This document shows, piece by piece, positions 16,887 through 23,506 of a stretch of 64,000 bases of DNA. The DNA comes from an uncultured Clostridia bacterium. Lineage in GTDB: Bacteria; Bacillota; Clostridia; Oscillospirales; Acutalibacteraceae. Below the pieces are notes generated by a model. It saw only the letters and a list, made by a program, of their open reading frames with translations. It did not search any database and was not told where the DNA came from. The stretch spans positions 1 through 64,000 of the forward strand of contig CALWVM010000005.1 of NCBI GenBank assembly GCA_944384985.1, in the 5' to 3' direction. The position numbers were made by a program, and so were the translations under genes. How positions within the stretch are numbered: the stretch's first letter is position 1; every line of letters starts with the position of its first letter.

Positions 16887-17525
16887 TTATTGGAATTTAT
16901 CAGCGATTTTTTCAAAGATCTCAACGATCTTGAAACGCGCTTCAAATTTGGGTTTGCGCATAACGACGTCTTCCTCTTCTTCCGTCAGCACGTCGTCCAG
17001 CGTTACGTCGCTTTCGGCAGCGGGCAGACAAAGTGGAGGGAACATGACACACCACCAGTTCTGCCCCTGCCCCTCGCCGAGGATCACGCGCACCGCCGTA
17101 TACACGCCTGCGGGCAGCGTCACCTGATCGTCATAAGTGCGGGTCGTGAAAAAGTCCTGTCCGATCTCGACCGTGACGCCGTAGTTCATGCCATTTTCCT
17201 CGAGCACATCCTGCGCCGTTTCACTAAGGCGTTCGATATCGCTTTGCAGCACATGCTGCGCATCCTCGACGGTCATTGTGCCGTCAAACAGTTCGCCGCC
17301 CGCTTCGAGCACTGCGTCGCGGACTTTGAGCTTCACCGCCTGATCCGCTTCGCTGTCGGAATTGGCGATGACGTGCATGCGAAGCACATCCTTTCGCACT
17401 TCCCCGCAAGCCGCGCCGAACGACGTCACGCTCAAAAGCGCGGTGATCAAAAAGCCGCAGAGCACGGAAAGCTCCACTTTGCGGCGGCTCTCTTTGGTGA
17501 AGCGTAGTTTTCGTTTTTTCTGCAT
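16887..17525 (-). CDS. spoIIR: Stage II sporulation protein R (SpoIIR)
   Basis: Forespore-made secreted signal that triggers SpoIIGA to process pro-sigma-E in the mother cell. 212 residues with one N-terminal membrane/signal segment (about 18-38), the family block VRKDVLRMHVIANSDSE and the conserved GQNWWCVMFPPLC motif. ATG 17525 lies 13 nt after AAAGGATT. Its presence is the best evidence that the organism forms endospores. I did not find a convincing sigma-F promoter by eye. Confidence 0.95.
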   Translation of the reverse strand: MQKKRKLRFTKESRRKVELSVLCGFLITALLSVTSFGAACGEVRKDVLRMHVIANSDSEADQAVKLKVRDAVLEAGGELFDGTMTVEDAQHVLQSDIERLSETAQDVLEENGMNYGVTVEIGQDFFTTRTYDDQVTLPAGVYTAVRVILGEGQGQNWWCVMFPPLCLPAAESDVTLDDVLTEEEEDVVMRKPKFEARFKIVEIFEKIADKFQ

Positions 17526-17598
17526 CTATGGTTCAATCCTTTCGTTTAAAAAGCGGTTTTGCTTTTCGTAACAAAAGGATTGACTGGATTTAAAGGAA

Positions 17599-18042
17599 TT
17601 ATACAATATTTTCCTGTTCGGGCTGCCAGCGCATCTGCAATTCGGTTTCACCTGTGTTTTCATCCGTTGACACACCCTGCAAAACAAAGCCCTCACGCTT
17701 GTAAAATGCAGCGGCGCGCGTATTCTTTTGATAGACGCAGAGCGTGAGCATTTTGTGTTTGGCTTTTGCATGATCCAAAAGCGCCTTACCGATCCCCTGC
17801 CCGCGGAAGGCTTCCGCTACAAAAAGTCCCTCGATGTATTCATCGGAAAGACCGATAAACCCGCACACAGTGCCGTTTTCCTTGGCGGTATAAACCTCGC
17901 TTTGCGGCAGCAGCTTTTCAACCGTATGCAAATTGCCCTCCCAATATACGCGCGGGAGGAAAGCATGCGCCTGTAAATTCCCGGCAAGCCAGATGTTCAT
18001 GACCGCCTGTATATCGGCCGGGCTCAGCCGTTCTATATTCAT
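17599..18042 (-). CDS. GNAT family N-acetyltransferase
   Basis: 147-residue acetyl-CoA-dependent transferase. The acetyl-CoA pocket motif is FRGQGIGKALLDHAK (about 92-106); the C-terminal NTRAAAFYKREGFV strand-helix is typical. The product resembles YiaC-like family members but the substrate is unknown. ATG 18042 follows GAAAGGAAC, which directly abuts the T-tract of the hydrogenase-operon terminator, leaving no room for a promoter. It may be expressed by read-through. Confidence 0.87.
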   Translation of the reverse strand: MNIERLSPADIQAVMNIWLAGNLQAHAFLPRVYWEGNLHTVEKLLPQSEVYTAKENGTVCGFIGLSDEYIEGLFVAEAFRGQGIGKALLDHAKAKHKMLTLCVYQKNTRAAAFYKREGFVLQGVSTDENTGETELQMRWQPEQENIV

Positions 18043-18060
18043 TTTGATGGTGTTCCTTTC

Positions 18061-18094
18061 AAAAAAAAGCGGCAGAGACATCTCTGCCGCTTTT
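18061..18094 (-). terminator. Terminator of the rex-adhE-hydrogenase operon
   Basis: AAAAGCGGCAGAGA and its complement form a long stem; on the minus strand it is followed by eight T. It lies a few bases after the hydrogenase stop (18102) and just before the GNAT ribosome site. Confidence 0.93.
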
Positions 18095-18101
18095 ATATTT
18101 C

Positions 18102-19550
18102 TTATTTCAGCACACTGATCGCGTCCGTGATGGTCTTTTCCATCGCCTCGCGGCCGTATTTGTCAACCTCGTTTTTATCGCGCGCCTCATGCGTTAAGCA
18201 GCCCGCGCCGCCGATGCACCCGCCGACGCACGCCATGCCCTCAATAAAGTTGTTCGGGAGAACCCCTTTGGAGGCTTTGAGAAGCGCCAAACGGCATTCC
18301 TCGATGCCGTCACAGGCGATCGGCTTATATTCGAAATCGATGTTCTGCTCTTTGAGCGCCTGTTCCACGGCGTCACGAAGTCCGCCGCTGCGCGCAAAAA
18401 TGCGTCCGAAGTAGGAGGCATTGTCAAGCGCCTCTTCGGGAAGCTGGGAAAAGTCAATATCGCGGCTGTCGAACAACGCCTGCAATTCCTCGAACGTCAG
18501 CACGGAATCCACGATCGGCTTGACGCGGTCAAGCTGTATTTCCATTTTCTTCGCCGTGCACGGGCCGATAAAGACGATCTTGCAATCCGGCTCGTGGTCA
18601 CGGATATATTTTGCGATCGTCGCCATGGGTGAAAGGTTGTGCGAAATGTGATCCGCCAGCTTCGGGAAGCTTTTGCGGATATAATCCACGAACGCCGGGC
18701 AGCAGGAACTCGTGAGGAACCCTTTTTCGGCAAGCTCTTTCGCTTCGGTATACGATACCATGTCTGCGCCGAGCGCCGCCTCGACCACACTGTGAAAGCC
18801 GAGTTTTTTGATTGCAGCGATCACCTGCCCGAGTTTGGCATACGTAAACTGACTGGCAATCGACGGTGCAACGATGGCGTAGGTCTTATATGCCGTGTTG
18901 TTCTGGCTCTTTTTGAGCATACTGATAACATCCAAAATATAGGACTTATCCGCGATCGCACCGAACGGACACATATATTCGCACGCACCGCAGGAGATGC
19001 ACTTGTCATTGTCGATATGCGCGGCGCGCATATCGTCGTTTTTCATGGAGATTGCCTTGACCTTGCAGGCGCGTTCACAGGGACGCACATGGTTGGAAAT
19101 CGCCGAATACGGACAGACTTTGGCGCACGCGCCGCAGTTGACGCACTTGGTTTTGTCAATGTGCGCTTTCTGGTTCTCGTCAAAGGTAATGGCGTCTTTG
19201 GGACAGACGTCCTCGCAGCGGTGCGCAATGCAGCCGCGGCAGTCCTGCGAAACCTGATAACCACTCGCGGGGCACTCATCGCAGGCGATGTCGATGACCT
19301 CAATGACGTTGGGATTCGACTTATCACCGCCGCATGCCATCTTGATGCGCTCGGCAATAATGGCACGTTCTTTATAGATGCAGCAGCGCATGGTCGCTTT
19401 CGGCCCGGGGACAACGACTTTGGCAATGTCGTTAAAGCTGTTGGCGAGCTGGAATTCGTCGCCGTCAAAAGCGATGCGCGCCACCTCGCGCAGCACCTTA
19501 TATTTCAGGTACTGCACCTTGGTATCAAATTTGCGTCCTTCTTTTCCCAT
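18102..19550 (-). CDS. [FeFe] hydrogenase-type protein (group B-like) with N-terminal 4Fe-4S clusters
   Basis: 482 residues. The N-terminal third carries Cys motifs for several [4Fe-4S] clusters: CDECP..CRGC (90-107), CVNCGACAKVCP (136-147), CISCGACEYMCP (184-195). The H-cluster region has L1 TSSCCPAF (Cys283, Cys284), L2 GPCTAKKME (Cys331) and L3 EGMACVGGC (Cys441, Cys445), so all H-cluster cysteines are present. The Ala-Phe after CCP and the GPC instead of MPC in L2 differ from prototypical group A enzymes, and the layout fits the poorly characterised group B. It should need HydEFG maturases, not seen here. Last gene of the operon, 13 nt after the phosphatase, with GAGGAG. Confidence 0.88.
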   Translation of the reverse strand: MGKEGRKFDTKVQYLKYKVLREVARIAFDGDEFQLANSFNDIAKVVVPGPKATMRCCIYKERAIIAERIKMACGGDKSNPNVIEVIDIACDECPASGYQVSQDCRGCIAHRCEDVCPKDAITFDENQKAHIDKTKCVNCGACAKVCPYSAISNHVRPCERACKVKAISMKNDDMRAAHIDNDKCISCGACEYMCPFGAIADKSYILDVISMLKKSQNNTAYKTYAIVAPSIASQFTYAKLGQVIAAIKKLGFHSVVEAALGADMVSYTEAKELAEKGFLTSSCCPAFVDYIRKSFPKLADHISHNLSPMATIAKYIRDHEPDCKIVFIGPCTAKKMEIQLDRVKPIVDSVLTFEELQALFDSRDIDFSQLPEEALDNASYFGRIFARSGGLRDAVEQALKEQNIDFEYKPIACDGIEECRLALLKASKGVLPNNFIEGMACVGGCIGGAGCLTHEARDKNEVDKYGREAMEKTITDAISVLK

Positions 19551-19563
19551 TCTCGGTACTCCT

Positions 19564-20736
19564 CTAAAAATAGCTGACCTTTACGCGCTTTCCAAGCGAC
19601 TTCAGCCGTTCGGAAAGCTCCTCCACCAAATGCATTTTGATGTTGAAATTGATTGGCAGGTCGGGGTTCTGGTGCGCGGGATTGATCGCCGTGCCGACGA
19701 AGAAATTGACGTCGGTCGCCTCTTCCAAGAGCAGCCGCGCAATGCGCGAAGCGCCGTCCTCTTTGACGTTCCAATCCGCATAAACGCTGTCCGTTTCGCC
19801 GTAGCTGTTGGCATATTCGAGCACGCGGCTCATGGTGATGACGCCCTCCGTGACCAAATCCACGCCCTCGATCTTGGCAATCGGTGGGATGTCGGGGTCG
19901 AGATAGTCAAGCTGTGTTTCCACAGGTTTGCCTAAGTATTCCCCTGCAAGCGTGGAGGTCGTGCCGCCGCTGACGATGTGCTTGCCCTCTTTGGCAAAGA
20001 ACAGGGACATCATTTTGTTCACGTCTTTGGGGTCGCGAGGCGGCCCGAACAGCAGATTCACCGATCTGCGCCGGCGGATCTTCACGGTGCAAACGGTCGT
20101 GTCATCACCGGGTTTTCCACCGTACAAACGGCAGCACTCGTCCAAAAGCAGAGACGAAACGGTCTTCGCCGTAAAATCCGGACGGACCATTTTTTCGAGA
20201 AATTCCACGATTTCCTCGCGCTGCCAGCCAAAGTTCATGGTTGTGCCGACGCCCGCCCAGATCGCCCCGTCGCTTGTAAAGACCAGAAAATCGTTTTCAT
20301 GCAAGTCGATCTTGGTCTTAAAAATCGTCTTGCCGTCGATCTTGGTCTCGGTTTGGGGATAGTCAAAGCTTTTGCCGTCGCGCAGCAATATGAGCTTCGG
20401 GTTATCATATTGTATAATTTCTGCCTCGCGGTTGTCAATAGTTCGGACAATGGTAAATGTAGAATATGCAACTTTTCGCACTTCGCAGATGGGCAAAGTG
20501 GCGGCAATCGTGTCCACACAGGACTCCAGACTCATACCGTTCGCGACCATGGTGGAAATAATTGTGGAAGTCAACGTAGACAAAATGCTCGCTTTTACCC
20601 CGCTGCCGAGGCCGTCCGCTAAGACCACAACGTGGTTGTCGTCGCTTTGGTCGATGACTTCCACATGGTCCCCGCAAAGCTGCTCGCCGAATTTGTTGAC
20701 GCTTACAAAGCCAATGTCGGTGCAAAGGTCATTCAT
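19564..20736 (-). CDS. SpoIIE-like PP2C phosphatase linked to hydrogenase genes
   Basis: 390 residues. The first 225 form a PP2C/SpoIIE catalytic domain with metal-binding Asp23 (CGDH), Asp41 (LADGLGSG), FTSDG and KPGDDTT, so it looks active. Residues about 230-390 are an extra domain I do not recognise (LLFGPPRDPKDVNKMM; IVSGGTTSTLAGEYLG). No membrane segments, unlike sporulation SpoIIE. It overlaps the HydS gene by 8 nt and is followed 13 nt later by the hydrogenase. Phosphatases beside group C hydrogenases are known; the inference is that HydS state controls dephosphorylation of an unidentified Ser/Thr-phosphorylated protein. Confidence 0.86.
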   Translation of the reverse strand: MNDLCTDIGFVSVNKFGEQLCGDHVEVIDQSDDNHVVVLADGLGSGVKASILSTLTSTIISTMVANGMSLESCVDTIAATLPICEVRKVAYSTFTIVRTIDNREAEIIQYDNPKLILLRDGKSFDYPQTETKIDGKTIFKTKIDLHENDFLVFTSDGAIWAGVGTTMNFGWQREEIVEFLEKMVRPDFTAKTVSSLLLDECCRLYGGKPGDDTTVCTVKIRRRRSVNLLFGPPRDPKDVNKMMSLFFAKEGKHIVSGGTTSTLAGEYLGKPVETQLDYLDPDIPPIAKIEGVDLVTEGVITMSRVLEYANSYGETDSVYADWNVKEDGASRIARLLLEEATDVNFFVGTAINPAHQNPDLPINFNIKMHLVEELSERLKSLGKRVKVSYF

Positions 20737-22417
20737 CTTTGAGGGACTCCTTCAGGTTGGTCAGGGCGATCTTGGTTTCCGCCGTCGTTTCACCCAAAAG
20801 CGAGGCGATCTCCTGCACGATACGCATCTGTTTTTCGATCACCTTATCCGTGACCTCGATGGTGTGGCGGCTGATCTCTTCTTTTTTCGCCTTTTCTTTT
20901 TCCTCGTCCGTGATGTCACGCATGATGCACATGAGAATGTGGTACAGGCGGTCGTAAATGATCGTCTCCTCGACGTATTTATCATACTCCGCAAGGTAGA
21001 CGCGCTTGTCGTGGATACCCACCCCGCCCGAAAGGACTTCAATAAAGTCGAACGGTTCGAGGATACGCACGACCGGCTCGCCGAGCACATCGTTCTGGTT
21101 GCGGATATTGAGGATCTGCCGCGCGGCGGCATTGATCTGCTGGACTTCCATATTCTCATTGAGAATCAGAATACCGTTGGGTGTGTTCTGGATGATGGTA
21201 TCGGAGAACGTCTCCGCCTTTTCCTTTAAGAACGGCAGGCACATGGAAAGCTCCGCCTTGCCGTCGAGCACCGCCTGCGCCTTTTCGCGGCAGGTATTGT
21301 AGCCGCACGAACCGCAGTTGAGCTCATCCTCGGGGCGCACCTTACCCATTTTGCGTAGGATCTCTTCAATGGCACGGCTGCCTGCGCGCGGTTTCTCCTT
21401 TTTAAGGAAAATCATATTTTTCGCAAGGTCCGCGCTTTCGGGCTGTGCAACGGGAAAATCTGCGTCTCCCGCTTTTTTTGCATATTTTTCCACCGCAAGG
21501 TATCCCCGCACGGGTGCGCGGTGCGAATGGCGCATGGTGGGACCGCCGATACAGCTTCCGGGACACGCGGACATTTCAATGAAGCAGTTGTGCACGTTGC
21601 CGTCGATGATATCTTTGATGGCGTTGATACATGCGGACATACCGTCCACAGCAAGATAGCTGTACTTCGGATTATCACAGCGCATGGATTTGAGAATACC
21701 GCCTGCCGTCGGGAAAAAGCGCGCCTTTCCGGCGGGTTCGTCGTCCTCAGGCGCGGGTTCCGGGACGATGCCCGCTTCGTCGAACCACTCGTCGAGTTCC
21801 TCAAAGGTGAGGACGCAGTCTACGATACCGGGATAGTCCTCGCCCTCCGCTTTTTTGGAGATGCAAGGGCCTATAAACAGCGTCTTTGCGCCCGGGTGCT
21901 CTTTTTTGAGAAGCGCGCAGTGCGCCTGCATGGGCGACTGCACCTTGGCAAGATAAGGAAGCGCCTCGGTAAAGTGCTTTTGTATGAGCAAATTGACCGT
22001 ATGGCAGCAGGTGGCAATGATAACGTCCTGTTCCCCCGCGTCCGCCATGCGGTCATATTCATTTTTAACGATGGTTGCGCCGACAGCGGTCTCCGCGGCG
22101 TCGGCAAATCCAAGCTGCATGAGTGCTTTGCGCATACCCGCAATGCCGACGCCCTCGTAATTCGCGGCAAACGAGGGCGCAAGGCTTACATATACGGGCG
22201 CGTCGCCCGCGAGCAGCGCCTTCGCAGATGATACATCATTGCGAATTTCTTTGGCGTTCTGCGGGCAGGCGACGAAACACATACCGCAAAGGACGCATTC
22301 GTCCTCAATAATCTGCGCCTGGGAATCCGAAAAGCTGATGGATTTGACCGGGCAGTTGCGGATACATTTGTAGCAGTTTTTGCAGTTGGACTTCTTCAGG
22401 TGGATATAGTTAGACAT
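20729..22417 (-). CDS. hydS: HydS-type putative sensory [FeFe] hydrogenase with PAS domain
   Basis: 562 residues. Two N-terminal [4Fe-4S] motifs (CKNCYKCIRNCP at 12-23, CVLCGMCFVACP at 41-52), a hydrogenase domain with L1 ATCCHT (Cys137, Cys138), L2 GPCISKK (Cys185), L3 SACPGSC (Cys285, Cys289), then a 4Fe-4S motif CGSCGYNTC (368-376, with Cys393) and a PAS domain (about 405-520) followed by a helical tail. This order is that of group C, HydS-type hydrogenases thought to sense H2 or redox state rather than turn over rapidly. ATG 22417 follows GGGGT. It sits between the [2Fe-2S] protein and the phosphatase. Confidence 0.9.
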   Translation of the reverse strand: MSNYIHLKKSNCKNCYKCIRNCPVKSISFSDSQAQIIEDECVLCGMCFVACPQNAKEIRNDVSSAKALLAGDAPVYVSLAPSFAANYEGVGIAGMRKALMQLGFADAAETAVGATIVKNEYDRMADAGEQDVIIATCCHTVNLLIQKHFTEALPYLAKVQSPMQAHCALLKKEHPGAKTLFIGPCISKKAEGEDYPGIVDCVLTFEELDEWFDEAGIVPEPAPEDDEPAGKARFFPTAGGILKSMRCDNPKYSYLAVDGMSACINAIKDIIDGNVHNCFIEMSACPGSCIGGPTMRHSHRAPVRGYLAVEKYAKKAGDADFPVAQPESADLAKNMIFLKKEKPRAGSRAIEEILRKMGKVRPEDELNCGSCGYNTCREKAQAVLDGKAELSMCLPFLKEKAETFSDTIIQNTPNGILILNENMEVQQINAAARQILNIRNQNDVLGEPVVRILEPFDFIEVLSGGVGIHDKRVYLAEYDKYVEETIIYDRLYHILMCIMRDITDEEKEKAKKEEISRHTIEVTDKVIEKQMRIVQEIASLLGETTAETKIALTNLKESLKDE

Positions 22418-22471
22418 ATCTGTACCCCGTTTCCGTCTGCAAGTGTTTAAATTGAAATCCGGTGAGCAGCG

Positions 22472-22711
22472 TTACAGCTTTGCGAGTACGTTCTGCTTGA
22501 AGAAATCATCGACCGTCTCGGGAGAAACCGAGAACAGCTCATCATCCACCGTCACAGAAACACCGTTGCGGCAGTTGCCCATGCAGAATTTTCCGCTGAG
22601 CTCGACACGGTCCTTGAGATCATGCTCCGCCACAAGCTGCTGCAGCCGCTCAACAACGGCGCGCGAGCCCTTCAGATGGCAGGAGCTTCCGATACAGACA
22701 GTCACTTTCAT
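22472..22711 (-). CDS. Thioredoxin-like [2Fe-2S] ferredoxin (NuoE-type domain)
   Basis: 79 residues with the four-cysteine pattern Cys6-x4-Cys11 and Cys43-x3-Cys47 (CIGSSC, CMGNC) of thioredoxin-fold [2Fe-2S] proteins such as the NuoE/HydC C-terminal domain. A probable electron carrier for the hydrogenase-type proteins downstream. ATG 22711 follows AAAGGAG. It stands alone rather than fused to a helical NuoE N-terminus. Confidence 0.9.
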   Translation of the reverse strand: MKVTVCIGSSCHLKGSRAVVERLQQLVAEHDLKDRVELSGKFCMGNCRNGVSVTVDDELFSVSPETVDDFFKQNVLAKL

Positions 22712-22744
22712 CGCTGATTCTCCTTTATACAGTGCGGCAGACGC

Positions 22745-23494
22745 TTATTCGTAGTCCACAACGTCCAGCCACTTCATAAGCAGCTCTTTTTCCTCCGGGT
22801 TGCGTTTGACGCTCTGGGAGGCGGCGACGATCGGCAGCCATTTCTGAACATACTGTTTGGCCGTGTCGCTCTTTTTGCAGAACAGGTTGAGATATTTTTC
22901 CGCAAGCTCTGTCTGCCCCTTGAGATAGAACACCAGATAGGTGCGCGCCGCGTCTGCCGAGGCATTGCCCTGGGTCACGTGCGCCCAATCGATGATATAG
23001 TTCACGCCGTCGTCGCCGACAATCACGTTGCTCGGGCGGAAATCGCCGTGGCAGACCTTGTTGTGCTTGGGCATGCCCTCCAGACGCGTATGCAGCTCAT
23101 AGCGCGTGGTCGCGTCAAGGTCGGTCTCGTCGATCTTACGGTTCATCTTATCCTTGAGCTTGTTGAGCAGCGGTGCTTTCTGGTTGTGGATGCGCAGCTG
23201 GATGTCCACAAACAGATCCAGATATTCATCCATCTTTTCCGGGTGCTCATCCATCAGCTGGGCGAGCGTTTTACCCTCGATATATTCGGACGCGATCGCC
23301 CATTTGCCCTCGACAACGCCGACTTCCAAAAGCTTCGGCACGGGAAGGCCCGTTTCCTCCGCACGCGATTGATTCAGCGCTTCGTTCAAGATATCGGACT
23401 TTTTATAGCCTTCGTCAAACACCTTGATGGCGCGGTCGCCGTCACGATATACGGTTTTTGCGGTACGAACCGCAATGACCTTTTCGAGTTTCAT
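22745..23494 (-). CDS. APH-like (aminoglycoside phosphotransferase fold) kinase
   Basis: 249 residues with a protein-kinase-like fold. The catalytic loop is HGDFRPSNVIV and the metal-binding Asp is in YIIDWAHV; the hinge SEYIEGKTLAQLM is also visible. Members phosphorylate small molecules such as choline, homoserine, sugars or antibiotics; the substrate here is unknown. The ATG is 12 nt after the adhE stop, whose TAA leads into GGAGGAG, so it is firmly in the rex-adhE operon. Its place beside a phosphatase and a sensory hydrogenase raises the possibility that it phosphorylates a protein or cofactor in that pathway, but this is speculative. Confidence 0.82.
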   Translation of the reverse strand: MKLEKVIAVRTAKTVYRDGDRAIKVFDEGYKKSDILNEALNQSRAEETGLPVPKLLEVGVVEGKWAIASEYIEGKTLAQLMDEHPEKMDEYLDLFVDIQLRIHNQKAPLLNKLKDKMNRKIDETDLDATTRYELHTRLEGMPKHNKVCHGDFRPSNVIVGDDGVNYIIDWAHVTQGNASADAARTYLVFYLKGQTELAEKYLNLFCKKSDTAKQYVQKWLPIVAASQSVKRNPEEKELLMKWLDVVDYE

Positions 23495-23506
23495 ATGTGC
23501 TCCTCC

